DNA of 47,144 nucleotides from an uncultured Bacteroidota bacterium (GCA_902631125.1 CACOXF010000006.1:1-47144), one strand, 5' to 3'; shown: positions 7,854 through 18,227, counted from the first letter of the stretch. A program made the numbers and translations. The notes: generated by a model from the letters alone, not told the origin.

Positions 7854-9664
7854 TACTCAGCTTTATAATAAACATCATTCTTAGGATTCACATCAGCGAC
7901 TAGGCCATTTGGATTGATAAGAATATATTTTATATCATTCAAATCATTATCTATCTCAAAGGTATATGTTGGAATCGCCCAAGCCCAGTCATCTATTGTT
8001 GTGACTGTTTGGTTTGCAAACTCTTTCTCACCTCGTAACATACGTAATGGGATATAGTAATAATCAAATGAGTCATCATTCATTTCAATATACACTTCAA
8101 CAGGCATCGGCATATTGCCAATTCGCTCTAAGACAACAGCTGTTTTTTCACCTTTTTTTTCTACTTTTTGCACACCATAATCAATCGTGTTGGTCGTGCG
8201 AACCCAATCGTTGAGATACCACTCAAGTTGCATACCCGAAACTTTTTCAGCGATTCGTTTAAAATCATTCGGAGTTGGGTGGCTAAACTTAAATTCATCA
8301 TAATATCTTTTTATCGTTTTCATAAGTTTGTCAGTACCCATAATATACTCGAGCTGAGCGAGGAAAAGAGCCCCTTTAGAATAACTTCCAACACCATATG
8401 CAAAGTTATATTGAAACCTATCGGCATGTGTTGTTAATGGTTCTTCTACTCCTGATTGGACAAGCTGAATATAACGTTCATAGAAACTTGAATATGGATT
8501 TTCTTTTCCCAAGACAGCAGCTTCACAAAGCACATCATAAAAAGAAGTAAACCCTTCATCCATCCAAGCATATTTTGCTTCATTTGTTGCCAATAAATGG
8601 TGAAACCAACTGTGCGCCAACTCGTGAGCAGTTACCCCAAACAAACTACTGTATTCTCGTTCCCCTGTTATGAGTGTACACATCGGATATTCCATACCAC
8701 CATCACCGCCCTGAATGACAGAGTATTGTTTGTAAGGGTATTCCCCTATATTTTCATTAAAAAAAGACAGCATCTTAGCAGTATCTGTCTGTAGTTTTTT
8801 CCAATTATCTTGAATATCTGGGTTGTTGAGATAGAAAAAATGAAGCTCAACATCATTTGGGCCCAATATCATATCGTGTATAAAATCTGAGTCCGCAGCC
8901 CATGCAAAATCATGCACCATAGGTGCAACAAAACGCCATGTAAGTGTTTTTGTTTTTGTTTTCTTATCTCTTTTTGCATAGCCATGTCCAATTTCTTCAG
9001 GGTTCTGAAGATAACCTGTACCACCGATTACATAGTCACGATCAATAGTGATGGAAACATCAAAATTACCCCATACACCATGAAACTCTCGTCCGATGTA
9101 AGGATTGGGATGCCAACCGTCTTTGTCGTATTCAACCATTTTAGGATACCATTGAGTCATAGAAAGATCAACTCCCTCTTTGTTGTTTCTTCCACTTCGG
9201 CGAATTTGTACAGGAACTTGGCCTTCAAATACCATGTCTAACACAGTGGAATCACCTGGTAAAAGAGGCGAGGCAAGTTCAACAACCAAAATAGTTTCCT
9301 CTTCAGTATAAGCCACAACTTTACCATCTTGCATTAGACCATTAACATGTAAAAAACCAACTTCATCGGCTAACAGTTTCGAAATTCGATCTCCAACACG
9401 ACTGTCAGGATCTTTGATTGTTCTTGAACGAACATCCATTTCGCTACCAGGCTGAAAAGCATTGAAATAGAGGTGATAAAACACCTTTGAAAGTGTATCA
9501 GGAGAGTGATTTGTATAGCGCAGCTGTTGTGTGCCATCGTATCGATATGTTTCCACATTCATACGAATGTCCATCACATAATCAACCTTTTGTTGCCAGT
9601 ATCCTTTATACGGCGACTGGGCAAAACCTACACAGGAAAAAATAAAAATGAATATTAGTCTCAT
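7853..9664 (-). CDS. M1 family metallopeptidase, secreted
   Basis: A 603-residue aminopeptidase N-like zinc peptidase. A signal peptide (MRLIFIFIFSCVGFAQ) leads to a beta-rich N-terminal domain. The GxMEN-type exopeptidase motif is GGMEYP at 322-327, the zinc site is HELAH at 347-351, and the third ligand is E370 in the AWMDEG motif. The form resembles the M1 peptidases common in Flavobacteria and is shorter than aminopeptidase N. It probably acts on peptides in the periplasm. It is the first gene of a two-gene unit, with rnpA coupled to its stop codon. Confidence 0.93.
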   Translation of the reverse strand: MRLIFIFIFSCVGFAQSPYKGYWQQKVDYVMDIRMNVETYRYDGTQQLRYTNHSPDTLSKVFYHLYFNAFQPGSEMDVRSRTIKDPDSRVGDRISKLLADEVGFLHVNGLMQDGKVVAYTEEETILVVELASPLLPGDSTVLDMVFEGQVPVQIRRSGRNNKEGVDLSMTQWYPKMVEYDKDGWHPNPYIGREFHGVWGNFDVSITIDRDYVIGGTGYLQNPEEIGHGYAKRDKKTKTKTLTWRFVAPMVHDFAWAADSDFIHDMILGPNDVELHFFYLNNPDIQDNWKKLQTDTAKMLSFFNENIGEYPYKQYSVIQGGDGGMEYPMCTLITGEREYSSLFGVTAHELAHSWFHHLLATNEAKYAWMDEGFTSFYDVLCEAAVLGKENPYSSFYERYIQLVQSGVEEPLTTHADRFQYNFAYGVGSYSKGALFLAQLEYIMGTDKLMKTIKRYYDEFKFSHPTPNDFKRIAEKVSGMQLEWYLNDWVRTTNTIDYGVQKVEKKGEKTAVVLERIGNMPMPVEVYIEMNDDSFDYYYIPLRMLRGEKEFANQTVTTIDDWAWAIPTYTFEIDNDLNDIKYILINPNGLVADVNPKNDVYYKAE

Positions 9665-9758
9665 AATAAAAACACTAACACTAACAATAACTTATTTAAG
9701 CTCTGATTTTAAAACCTATAGTCTTTAGTTTAATAAGAGATTATTTTTGTTAAATCAT

Positions 9759-10610
9759 TCAAAGCTCATTTAAATTTAACTTATCACTAAAACCAACGCC
9801 CCGATTAGTTTTTTTAAGTGCGCAAAGCTCTATGTTTGGATCATGTTCGAAATATAAAAATATATTGTTTTCATAACAAAACGAAAGAAAAACATCCTTT
9901 TCTCTCATCGAAACTAAAGGCCTTGTGTCATAGCTAGTTATGTATGGAATAGCAATGTGACTAACAGTTGGAACTAGGTCTGCAGCAAATGCAATTTTTT
10001 GATTTTTATAATTTATTATAGGGATCATTTGTTTTTCTGTATGGCCATCAACTACAAGAACATCAAACCCTAAAGTAGTTTCTGACAAATAACCATCACT
10101 TTTATCGTTAATAAAAGCAAGTTGATCTGATTTTTTAATAGGAAGAATGTTTTCGCTTAAAAAAGAAGCCGCCTCTCTAATATTTGGGCTCGTTGCCCAA
10201 TCCCAGTGTTTTTTATTGCTCCAATATGTTGCATTTTTAAATGTTGTTTCAAACGACTTTTCACCAGTTTTTTTTATTCCCCCACCACAATGATCAAAAT
10301 GAAGATGAGTTAGAAACACATCAGTAACGTCATCAGGGCTAAACCCGTGTTTTTTTAAAGACGACAATAAGGTGTCCTCACCCCACAAGTAATAATAACT
10401 AAAAAACTTTTCACTTTGCTTGTCGCCCATCCCGGTGTCAATAAGAATAAGCTTATTATCGTCTTCAACAAGCAAACATCTTGCGCAAATTGGGATTGTG
10501 TTGTTAGAATCAGCAGGAAGAAGTTTTTGCCAAATTGATTTTGGAACAACACCAAACATAGCACCGCCGTCAAGCCTAAAATTACCAGCCTGTATAGAGT
10601 AAAGGTTCAT
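9759..10610 (-). CDS. MBL-fold metallo-hydrolase
   Basis: A 283-residue metallo-beta-lactamase fold protein. The metal-binding motif THLHFDHCGG at 101-110 is an exact HxHxDH, DTGMGD at about 58-63 is the first conserved loop, VDGHTEKQMIPII supplies the later histidine, and AADLVP supplies the later aspartate. It has no signal peptide. The layout resembles lactonase/AHL-lactonase-like hydrolases, but the substrate is unknown. Its start lies one base after the stop of the permease/USP gene on the same strand, so the two form an operon. Confidence 0.88.
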   Translation of the reverse strand: MNLYSIQAGNFRLDGGAMFGVVPKSIWQKLLPADSNNTIPICARCLLVEDDNKLILIDTGMGDKQSEKFFSYYYLWGEDTLLSSLKKHGFSPDDVTDVFLTHLHFDHCGGGIKKTGEKSFETTFKNATYWSNKKHWDWATSPNIREAASFLSENILPIKKSDQLAFINDKSDGYLSETTLGFDVLVVDGHTEKQMIPIINYKNQKIAFAADLVPTVSHIAIPYITSYDTRPLVSMREKDVFLSFCYENNIFLYFEHDPNIELCALKKTNRGVGFSDKLNLNEL

Positions 10611-10611
10611 A

Positions 10612-12798
10612 TTATTTTATTGTAAGCCGCAAAACAGAACAAACTGAGTTCTTTACAAACCTATCGGATTTTAGGCCAAGTAAAACATTGTACCAAGCAC
10701 TTTTTTCCTGTGATCCTATAATTAATAAATCATAACTAGCAGAAACCTCAGAAATTACTCCAACTACATCGTTGTTTTTTATGACCAAACTATTTTCTTT
10801 ACGAGAGAGTTCTTTTAACAAGTTGTTATTGTTTTCGTGAAGCTTTGATTCTACGCTTTTTTTAATATCCTTATTAATGACGTTTAACAGCGTTAGTTCT
10901 GCGCCATAATATTTACAAATATTATCTGCAACGTTGATAAACTTGTTTCCTTCGCGGCCAGGCCTTACGGCCAGAACTACCTTTGAGATGTTCCGAACAC
11001 CATTGTCTTTAAACAATGCAAGATTGGCATTGATATTTTTGATGACCCAACCTACAGGATTCCGAACCAAAATACCAGTGTTTTCACGGCCACCCCAACC
11101 CATCACCAACCACTTACATTTTTGAACAGAAGTAATATTTTTGATGGTGTTTACAACATCGTGTGTTGGTAAACTTTCAAAAGTAACTCTGGTGTTTTTA
11201 GTTTGTTTTAAGGATAAAATACGACGCTGGACAGATTCGTCTTTAGGGCTGATTAAGTTCTCATCTTCTAAAAAGGTCTGGTCCGGCGCCTCTATGATAT
11301 TGATTGCGTTAATACTGTTTGTTGGATTTATAGAAGACGCTACTTCAACAATCATTTCAGGAGAGGTTTCGTCCCCAAGTAAAGGAACAACGATTTGAGA
11401 ACCTGAACTGTAAACACTTTCGATAACCTCTTCTTTGTTGATTTCGGCTTCTGAATCACCTGCTCGTTTTCCACGAAAAAGGAAGGAAAACACCCCGTAG
11501 TTTGAAAGCAAACCACTACGATTGGTCTTTCGGCCATATGCAAGAAATACAAAAAAACCAACGATAAAGACAGCCAATACTGACAATAAAGCTTCAAGAC
11601 CTAAAAAGGCTAAAAGAAACAAACCACTTAGAATACCGAAAATCTGCACAAAAGGGTAGAGTGGAGATTTGTATTTGGGACGATACCACTGTGCGTTGGT
11701 TTCTCTAAACACAATCACAGAAAGATTAACAGAAACAAACATCAAAACTTTAAAAGCACTTGCGAGTTTAGCGATTTTCACAACATCTAAAAAAATTATT
11801 GCCAAGGCAATTGCAGCAGCAGTGACAATGATTGAAAAAACAGGGGTCAAATATTGTTTATTGATTGACGTAAAAACTTTAGGCAACGCACGGTCTCTTG
11901 CCATTGCGAAAGGAAAACGAGAAGAGGCCAGCAAACCAGAGTTGGCCATAGAGAACAGCGTCATTACCCCAATAATCCCCGCAAAGTATCCAGCAATTGG
12001 ACCACCAATTTCAGCGGCAGCAGTATAGATTGGCCGGATGTCAGTGCTGAGCGTGTCACCATCTACAAAATTAACAAGCACCACCGACACACAAACATAT
12101 ACAGCCATGATTAGCAGCAGTGAAATAATCATGGTTAGGGGTAGGTTTTTTTCTGGCTTTGAGATTTCACCAGCAATTGCAGCAATCTTGGTTACACCAG
12201 CATAAGAGATGTATAAAAACGCTACACCACTAAAAAAACCCAGGTTTCCGTTTGAGAGAAAATCTGAATGAACAGTATTACCTCCGCTGTTAAATCCCAG
12301 AGCAATCAGCATTACTAATGAGGTGACACTTACACCAACAATGGCGAGTTGGGCATTACCTACTTTTTTTACGCCGAAAATATTTAATATTAACACAAGA
12401 AGCAGCGAGACAATTGCCACAATAGTGGTGTAAAACGAATCTAATTCGACAAACACATATAAATAAGCGCTCAGCCCCACCAGCGAGAAAGCGCTTTTAA
12501 GTAATAAGGACAACCATAGACCAATCCCTGAAACAACACCAAAAAGAGGACCAAAAGCACGATCGATATACACATAAGTACCACCTGATTTAGGCATAGC
12601 AGTTGCCAGCTCAGATTTTGATAAAACAGCAGGGATGATGCAAATTCCTGCTACCAAAAAAGCCAATGAAACAGATGGTCCTGTTATGCCAAAGGCAACA
12701 CCAGGCAAAACAAAAATACCACTCAGCATCCCACCAATGCTAATGGCAATCGCAGAAGGCAAGCTTAATGTCCTTATAAGTGATGTCTTACTTTTCAT
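10612..12798 (-). CDS. APC-superfamily amino acid permease fused to UspA-like domains
   Basis: A 728-residue protein. Residues 1 to about 430 form a 12-helix amino acid/polyamine permease: the N-terminal IAISIGGMLSGIFVLPG and GGTYVYIDRAFGP motifs are typical of APC transporters. The hydrophilic C-terminal 270 residues hold two regions that look like universal stress protein folds, with KWLVMGWGGRENTG and the later SYDLLIIGSQEK strands. Permease-USP fusions are known in several phyla and may couple uptake to nucleotide sensing. The transported amino acid cannot be told. It heads an operon with the MBL-fold gene. Confidence 0.88.
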   Translation of the reverse strand: MKSKTSLIRTLSLPSAIAISIGGMLSGIFVLPGVAFGITGPSVSLAFLVAGICIIPAVLSKSELATAMPKSGGTYVYIDRAFGPLFGVVSGIGLWLSLLLKSAFSLVGLSAYLYVFVELDSFYTTIVAIVSLLLVLILNIFGVKKVGNAQLAIVGVSVTSLVMLIALGFNSGGNTVHSDFLSNGNLGFFSGVAFLYISYAGVTKIAAIAGEISKPEKNLPLTMIISLLLIMAVYVCVSVVLVNFVDGDTLSTDIRPIYTAAAEIGGPIAGYFAGIIGVMTLFSMANSGLLASSRFPFAMARDRALPKVFTSINKQYLTPVFSIIVTAAAIALAIIFLDVVKIAKLASAFKVLMFVSVNLSVIVFRETNAQWYRPKYKSPLYPFVQIFGILSGLFLLAFLGLEALLSVLAVFIVGFFVFLAYGRKTNRSGLLSNYGVFSFLFRGKRAGDSEAEINKEEVIESVYSSGSQIVVPLLGDETSPEMIVEVASSINPTNSINAINIIEAPDQTFLEDENLISPKDESVQRRILSLKQTKNTRVTFESLPTHDVVNTIKNITSVQKCKWLVMGWGGRENTGILVRNPVGWVIKNINANLALFKDNGVRNISKVVLAVRPGREGNKFINVADNICKYYGAELTLLNVINKDIKKSVESKLHENNNNLLKELSRKENSLVIKNNDVVGVISEVSASYDLLIIGSQEKSAWYNVLLGLKSDRFVKNSVCSVLRLTIK

Positions 12799-12849
12799 TA
12801 CACTTGAAAAGTACTAAATAAATTTTGATTGTAAAGGGCGCTTATAAAC

Positions 12850-14646
12850 TTAGTCGTTTAACTGAAGCACTGCCATAAACGCTTGTTGTGGAATTTCCAC
12901 ATTGCCGACCTGGCGCATTTTCTTTTTTCCTTTTTTCTGCTTTTCAAGTAGTTTTCTTTTTCGAGTGATGTCTCCACCATAACACTTGGCAGTTACATCT
13001 TTTCGAACGGCTTTAATTGTTTCGCGTGAAATAATTTTTGTGCCGATCGCTGCTTGAATTGGAATATCAAACTGTTGTCTTGGAATCAACTCCTTGAGCT
13101 TTTCACACATTTTCTTTCCTAAAGCATAGGCATTGTCATCATGCACTAAGGCTGAAAGGGCGTCAACAACATTTCCATTGAGCAAGATATCTACTTTCAC
13201 TAGTTTGGATGTGCGTAAGCCAATAGGACTATAATCAAAAGAAGCATACCCACGCGAGACAGACTTTAGACGGTCGTAAAAATCAAAAACAATCTCTGCT
13301 AAAGGCATATCAAAAGACAACTCTACCCGCTCAGGAGTCAGATAGGTTTGGTTGGTAATTTGCCCTCGCTTTTCAATACATAAGTTCATGACATTTCCAA
13401 CATAATCTGCCTTAGTGATGACAGATGCTTTGATATAGGGTTCTTTTACATGATCGAGAACAGAAGGCGCTGGGAGATCTGTTGGGTTGTTGACCAACAC
13501 AATTTCGTGAGGATTCTTTTTGTTGAAGGCATGATAGGACACGTTTGGAACAGTAGTAATCACAGACATATCAAATTCACGCTCTAGTCGTTCTTGAATG
13601 ATTTCTAAGTGCAACATACCCAAAAACCCACAACGAAAACCAAACCCAAGTGCAGCCGAGCTTTCTGGCTGAAAGACCAACGATGCATCGTTGAGCTGTA
13701 GCTTTTCCATCGAGCTTCTCAACTCCTCATAGTCTTCAGTGTCAACAGGATATATCCCTGCAAAAACCATTGGCTTGACCTCTTCAAAACCCTCAATGGG
13801 GGCGTCAGTTGGTGTAGCTGCCAAAGTAACCGTATCACCAACCTGTACCTCTTTTGCCTCTTTGATCCCCGTGATAAGGTAGCCAACATCACCTGTTTCT
13901 ACTTGCTTTCGTGGTTCTTGCTTGAGTTTGAGTGCACCCACCTCATCAGCGCTGTACTCTTTACCAGTAGCCATAAATTTGATGCGATCACCTTTTGAAA
14001 TTCGACCACTCATAACTCTAAAATATGTTTCTACCCCACGAAAGGGATTGTAAACAGAATCAAAAATAAGCGCCTGCAAGGGCGCATGATTGTCCCCACC
14101 AGGCGCTGGGACACGATCGACGATTGCTTCAAGGATAGAATCAATACCTAGACCTGTTTTTGCAGAACAATGAATTATATCTTCTTGATTACACCCTAAT
14201 AGATCGACAATATCATCTGTGACCTCTTCAGGGTTAGCAGAAGGCAAATCAACTTTGTTTAGCACAGGTATGATCTCTAAGTCATTTTCGAGTGCTAAAT
14301 ACAAATTCGAAATTGTTTGCGCTTGAATACTTTGTGCAGCATCTATGACCAGTAGAGCACCTTCACAAGCTGCAATTGATCTAGAAACCTCATAGGAAAA
14401 ATCAACGTGTCCAGGCGTGTCGATGAGATTAAACACATACTCTTGACCATTCAAAACATAATTCATCTGAATGGCGTGAGACTTGATGGTGATGCCTCGC
14501 TCACGCTCCAAATCCATATTATCAAGTAGTTGATCTTGTTTTTCTCGCTCAGTAACAGCACCAGTAGCATCGAGTAAACGATCAGCCAAAGTACTTTTAC
14601 CATGGTCAATATGGGCAATAATGCAAAAATTACGAATGCGCTTCAT
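12850..14646 (-). CDS. lepA: Elongation factor 4 (LepA)
   Basis: A 598-residue translational GTPase that binds ribosomes during initiation or back-translocation. P-loop [10 protein letters not shown] at 11-20, DTPGH at 76-80 and NKVD at 130-133 are intact. The C-terminal LepA-specific domain carries [14 protein letters not shown] and ends [17 protein letters not shown], which are diagnostic. The length of about 598 is standard. It is divergent from the DoxX-type gene, with paired -7 boxes in the 82-bp gap. Confidence 0.97.
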   Translation of the reverse strand: MKRIRNFCIIAHIDHGKSTLADRLLDATGAVTEREKQDQLLDNMDLERERGITIKSHAIQMNYVLNGQEYVFNLIDTPGHVDFSYEVSRSIAACEGALLVIDAAQSIQAQTISNLYLALENDLEIIPVLNKVDLPSANPEEVTDDIVDLLGCNQEDIIHCSAKTGLGIDSILEAIVDRVPAPGGDNHAPLQALIFDSVYNPFRGVETYFRVMSGRISKGDRIKFMATGKEYSADEVGALKLKQEPRKQVETGDVGYLITGIKEAKEVQVGDTVTLAATPTDAPIEGFEEVKPMVFAGIYPVDTEDYEELRSSMEKLQLNDASLVFQPESSAALGFGFRCGFLGMLHLEIIQERLEREFDMSVITTVPNVSYHAFNKKNPHEIVLVNNPTDLPAPSVLDHVKEPYIKASVITKADYVGNVMNLCIEKRGQITNQTYLTPERVELSFDMPLAEIVFDFYDRLKSVSRGYASFDYSPIGLRTSKLVKVDILLNGNVVDALSALVHDDNAYALGKKMCEKLKELIPRQQFDIPIQAAIGTKIISRETIKAVRKDVTAKCYGGDITRKRKLLEKQKKGKKKMRQVGNVEIPQQAFMAVLQLND

Positions 14647-14665
14647 CTACGAACCAAAAGGACAA

Positions 14666-14673
14666 CAAAGATA
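14666..14673 (-). promoter_or_regulatory. Promoter -7 box for lepA
   Basis: On the minus strand TATCTTTG matches TAnnTTTG. It lies about 20 bp upstream of the lepA ATG. A minus-strand TTG at 14691-14689 gives a 15-bp spacer, slightly short. Confidence 0.5.
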
Positions 14674-14705
14674 CTTAATTGTACCCGGCAAATGCGAATA
14701 AAGAC

Positions 14706-14713
14706 TATTTTTG
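14706..14713 (+). promoter_or_regulatory. Promoter -7 box for the DoxX/thioredoxin-like gene
   Basis: TATTTTTG matches TAnnTTTG and lies 15 bp before the ATG at 14729. The in-frame TTG at 14711 lies inside this box, so it is not the start codon. Confidence 0.5.
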
Positions 14714-14728
14714 GGGAAAATTGAGTTT

Positions 14729-15601
14729 ATGAGAAACTTGCAAAGTGCCTTTCGCATCCTTTTGGGAATTGTGTTTGTTTTTTCTGCATACACTAAGTTT
14801 GTGGGACCAGGTTTTTTTGAAATCACATTGATTGATCAAGGACTGTTGTCGAGTAGAGGCCAAGCCCAACACGCAGCACGTTTTCTGATAGGATTTGAAT
14901 TCGCTTTAGGCCTATTGATGTTTTTGCCTTATTATACCAAGCAACTGATGGCGATTGCGAGTCTGATGTTGATTGGGTTTACAATTCATTTGGGTTATTT
15001 ATGGGCGATTGGTGATAATGAAAACTGCGGTTGTTTTGGTGAGATGATATCCATGTCACCTGCCGAATCGATTGCAAAAAACATATTTATGTTGGCTGTG
15101 TCTGTTTGGCTTTGGACTAAAAACCCTTCAAAAGCAACCAATCCAACTATTCTTTTTGGGGGCGCGATGATCATTATTACAAGTATGTGGTTGTTTTTGC
15201 CGATTCCTGATCAAAGCGAGTTCCCAGTCAATCAATACACCAATTTTAGCACTGTTGGCCGAACAGATTTATCATCAGGAGAGAAGTTGGTTGCGATTCT
15301 CAATTTGGACTGTGAGCACTGTCAAGAGCTGAGTGTCGAACTTGGAAAAATGAACAAAACAAACAATCTACCAGACGTTTATGCCTTTTATTTTAAAGAA
15401 GGAGAAACAACAGTAGAACAGTTTGAGCAAATGACAAACACCTCGCTTCCTTTCGTTGAAATAGACGTCAACACTTTTTTTGATTTAATAGGCGAAAGCC
15501 CACCAAGGGTTTATGTCTTGAATGATGGCGCAGTTGACGCGATTATTGATGAAGACATTGTAAGCACTATCGGCAAACGCTATTTACAAATAAGCCAATA
15601 A
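14729..15601 (+). CDS. DoxX/MauE-like membrane protein with C-terminal thioredoxin-like domain (BT_3928-like)
   Basis: A 290-residue protein. The N-terminal 150 residues are a four-helix DoxX/MauE-like membrane domain (AFRILLGIVFVFSAYTKF and the GDNENCGCFGE cysteine loop). The C-terminal part is soluble and thioredoxin-like, with a CxxC motif in ILNLDCEHCQE. Bacteroidetes proteins with this layout (BT_3928 family) are thought to move reducing equivalents across the membrane; that is an inference from family. The ATG at 14729 was preferred over the TTG at 14711, which is in the promoter. The stop overlaps the start of the dihydrouridine synthase gene by one base. Confidence 0.82.
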   Translation: MRNLQSAFRILLGIVFVFSAYTKFVGPGFFEITLIDQGLLSSRGQAQHAARFLIGFEFALGLLMFLPYYTKQLMAIASLMLIGFTIHLGYLWAIGDNENCGCFGEMISMSPAESIAKNIFMLAVSVWLWTKNPSKATNPTILFGGAMIIITSMWLFLPIPDQSEFPVNQYTNFSTVGRTDLSSGEKLVAILNLDCEHCQELSVELGKMNKTNNLPDVYAFYFKEGETTVEQFEQMTNTSLPFVEIDVNTFFDLIGESPPRVYVLNDGAVDAIIDEDIVSTIGKRYLQISQ

Positions 15602-16596
15602 TGGTAAAAATTGGAAACATTGAATTGGGTTCTTTTCCCTTGCTGTTGGCACCCATGGAAGATGTCAGTGATCCACCATTTCGAGCGCTTTGTAAGGAGC
15701 AAGGAGCAGATGTGATGTACACAGAATTTATCTCTAGCGAGGGGCTTATCCGTGATGCAGCAAAAAGTATGATGAAACTCGATATTTATGAAAAAGAACG
15801 CCCCATAGGAATCCAGATTTTTGGCGCCAGTTTAGATTCGATGTTGCAAGCAGTAGACATTGTTGAAAAAACCGAACCAGACATTATCGACATCAATTAT
15901 GGCTGTCCTGTCAAAAAGGTTGTTTGTAAAGGTGCAGGCGCAGGAATTTTGAAAGACATCCCCAAAATGGTTTCCTTGACCAAAGCGATTGTTGAGCGGA
16001 CAAAAATCCCTGTAACAGTCAAGACAAGACTTGGTTGGGATCATAACAGCATAAAAATAGTTGATGTTGCTGAGCGATTACAAGATATAGGCGCAAAGGC
16101 TATTTCAATTCATGGCCGCACAAGGGCGCAGATGTATAAAGGGGATGCTGACTGGCACTCAATTGCAGCGGTAAAAAATAATCAAAGGATGCACATACCT
16201 GTTTTTGGAAACGGCGACGTTGACACCCCTGAAAGAGCCGTGATAATGCGAGACGAGTTCGGTTTAGATGGCGCAATGATTGGGCGCGCAAGCATTGGAA
16301 ATCCTTGGTTTTTTGGGCAAGTAAAACATTATTTCAAAAAAAAGGAACACCTCTCACCACCAACTATTAAAGACCGCGTTGAAATGGCAAGACGGCATTT
16401 ACAAATGGCAATCGATTGGAAGGGTGATAAACTGGGGGTTTTTGAAACACGTCGACATTATACAAACTATTTCAAAGGGGTTCCCCACTTCAAAGAATAT
16501 CGCTTACAGATGGTCACTTTAGACAACGCCTCTGAAGTGTTTGAAGTGTTTAATCAAGTCGCAGCCAATTTTCAAGAGGCAGAAGCGTCGATTTAG
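15601..16596 (+). CDS. dusB: tRNA-dihydrouridine synthase (DusB-like)
   Basis: A 331-residue FMN enzyme that reduces uridines in tRNA D-loops. The opening LLLAPMEDVSDPPFRALC is typical of Dus proteins. The catalytic cysteine sits in NYGCPVKKVVCKGAGAG, KTRLGW is the phosphate-side motif, SIHGRTRAQMYKG contains the HGRT motif, and GNGDV and DGAMIGRASIGNPW are the flavin-binding loops. The length fits DusB. It overlaps the upstream stop by one base and its own end overlaps the convergent permease gene by 4 bp. Confidence 0.93.
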   Translation: MVKIGNIELGSFPLLLAPMEDVSDPPFRALCKEQGADVMYTEFISSEGLIRDAAKSMMKLDIYEKERPIGIQIFGASLDSMLQAVDIVEKTEPDIIDINYGCPVKKVVCKGAGAGILKDIPKMVSLTKAIVERTKIPVTVKTRLGWDHNSIKIVDVAERLQDIGAKAISIHGRTRAQMYKGDADWHSIAAVKNNQRMHIPVFGNGDVDTPERAVIMRDEFGLDGAMIGRASIGNPWFFGQVKHYFKKKEHLSPPTIKDRVEMARRHLQMAIDWKGDKLGVFETRRHYTNYFKGVPHFKEYRLQMVTLDNASEVFEVFNQVAANFQEAEASI

Positions 16597-17792
16597 CGCA
16601 ACAGCTGAGGCCGAACGATAGCAGATGCGATCCAAGCAGCCAAAACACTAAGCACCCCCCATATCAGAAGTAAGACAGACAGGTTTTCAAATGAAAATGT
16701 AATTGGATATGGTAACCGTGTTCCCGGCACGAGTATAAATTCACTAAACGATTGTGCAACGACAATACCAACCCCAACAATCAACCCAAAAAAACCACCT
16801 ACACCGCTGAGCAGCAGACCCTGATAAAAGAAAATCTGACGTATTTCGTTAACTGATGAACCCATCCCTAGTAGTGTTTGAAGCTGATTGCGCTTGTCCA
16901 AAACCATCATCACAATGGCACCAACTACATTGAACAAGGCGATTGTAAGCACAAGCGAAAGAATTAAATAAATAGCAATGCGCTCGGTTTGCAACATTCT
17001 GTAAAGCGCAGGATTAAGGGCCTCCTTTTTAATGACTTCAAACTCAGACCCAATTATCAGTTGTATTTCTTCTTTGACGGCATCATTTTTGGCATTTTTG
17101 TCAAGTTTAACATCAACAGCAGTATAGGTATTTGCAGCAACATTTGTCAATGACCAAACAAAAGGAAGGGGCGCAAAAGCATAGCTATAATCGACCTCTT
17201 CACTTATCTGAAAGACCCCCACATTGGTTGCCCATCTTGAGACAAAAGGGCTAGGATCAAGAGGATTGATCGACCCTTGTTTTGGGAGTAAACACTCGAT
17301 AAAGCCATCGTAGTCATACAAACCAGCTCCTAGGTCAATCGTGGTGCCATAACCCAAAAGCAATTCCTCACCACGATCAGACACCATTCGCCCAACAGGG
17401 GTTCGATCGCTAATGCCAAACAGTTGATCATAACGCGAATCAACACCAACAAGAGTGACGAGTTTGTGATGTTGCTCAAATCGTAATATAGCTTCTTGCG
17501 AAAAAAGAGGAGCAGCAACAGCAACACCTTTCACTTGTTCGAGTTTGGCAACCATAGTGTTTGCCATCACAAAAGAAAACGAATCAACACTTTTTATTTT
17601 CAAATCGGGATCGATAGAACTAGAATAAGAAAGCCCAAAATCATGAAGCCCAGAAAAAACAGATTGAATCACAAAAAAAGCACAAACAGCAACCCCTACA
17701 ACAAAAGAAGCAAAGTGGCTAATGAGCCGAACAGTGTTGAATTTTGTTGAAGACAGGCGATATCGACGAGCGATAAAAAACGAAAATGACAT
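16593..17792 (-). CDS. FtsX/LolE-like ABC transporter permease
   Basis: A 399-residue membrane protein with one N-terminal transmembrane helix (about 27-48), a periplasmic domain of about 200 residues, and three C-terminal helices. This is the MacB/LolC-type permease layout. The helix ERIAIYLILSLVLTIALFNVVG followed by MLDKRNQLQTLLGMGSS is the classic FtsX coupling region. It may act in lipoprotein release or in transport of an unknown substrate; no ATPase gene lies nearby. It follows rbfA by 7 bp on the same strand. Confidence 0.85.
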   Translation of the reverse strand: MSFSFFIARRYRLSSTKFNTVRLISHFASFVVGVAVCAFFVIQSVFSGLHDFGLSYSSSIDPDLKIKSVDSFSFVMANTMVAKLEQVKGVAVAAPLFSQEAILRFEQHHKLVTLVGVDSRYDQLFGISDRTPVGRMVSDRGEELLLGYGTTIDLGAGLYDYDGFIECLLPKQGSINPLDPSPFVSRWATNVGVFQISEEVDYSYAFAPLPFVWSLTNVAANTYTAVDVKLDKNAKNDAVKEEIQLIIGSEFEVIKKEALNPALYRMLQTERIAIYLILSLVLTIALFNVVGAIVMMVLDKRNQLQTLLGMGSSVNEIRQIFFYQGLLLSGVGGFFGLIVGVGIVVAQSFSEFILVPGTRLPYPITFSFENLSVLLLIWGVLSVLAAWIASAIVRPQLLR

Positions 17793-17799
17793 AATAAGA

Positions 17800-18159
17800 T
17801 TAAGGTTTCAGGGGGTTTTTGGGATTGTGTAAAGACTGATCGATTTTTTCGGTTTTCTGAAGAGAATCATCTATATAAAAAAGGAGATCAGGGACAACAC
17901 GCAGCTGGTTGCGAATGCGTTTTGCAAGGTTGTTTTTTATTTTACCTCGTTCTTCTTTTATAATGCTTAAAATGTGTTTTGCTTTAGAAAAAGGAAAAAC
18001 GGACAAATATACTTTTGCGATTTGGAGATCAGGGGTAACACGTACAGCAGTGACTGAAACAACTTGTTTTTTCAGGTTGTGCCTGTGCAAGAACAAATGA
18101 AGAATTTCTGCAAAGTCTTGTTGAAGGAGTGCGTTGATTTTCTTTTGTCGGTTTGTCAT
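17800..18159 (-). CDS. rbfA: Ribosome-binding factor A
   Basis: A 119-residue KH-fold protein that aids 16S rRNA 5'-end maturation and 30S assembly. It has the RbfA pattern: an N-terminal NALLQQDFAEILH helix, VTAVRVTPDLQIAKVYLSVF as the central strands, then the arginine-rich RIRNQLRVVPDLLFYIDDSL end. Length matches the family. It is upstream of the FtsX-type permease on the same strand, an order I recall as common in Flavobacteria. Confidence 0.9.
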   Translation of the reverse strand: MTNRQKKINALLQQDFAEILHLFLHRHNLKKQVVSVTAVRVTPDLQIAKVYLSVFPFSKAKHILSIIKEERGKIKNNLAKRIRNQLRVVPDLLFYIDDSLQKTEKIDQSLHNPKNPLKP

Positions 18160-18192
18160 AACAGCCCAAAAATAGGAATATATTTCTGCCTA

Positions 18193-18224
18193 TTGACTTA
18201 CAAGCTAATCTATAATTACATTTG
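18193..18224 (+). promoter_or_regulatory. Promoter of dinB
   Basis: TTG at 18193-18195, a 21-bp spacer, then TACATTTG at 18217-18224. This is the best full match to the Bacteroidetes -33/-7 promoter in the window. The -7 box covers an in-frame TTG at 18222, so translation must start at the ATG at 18228. Confidence 0.65.
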
Positions 18225-18227
18225 AAA

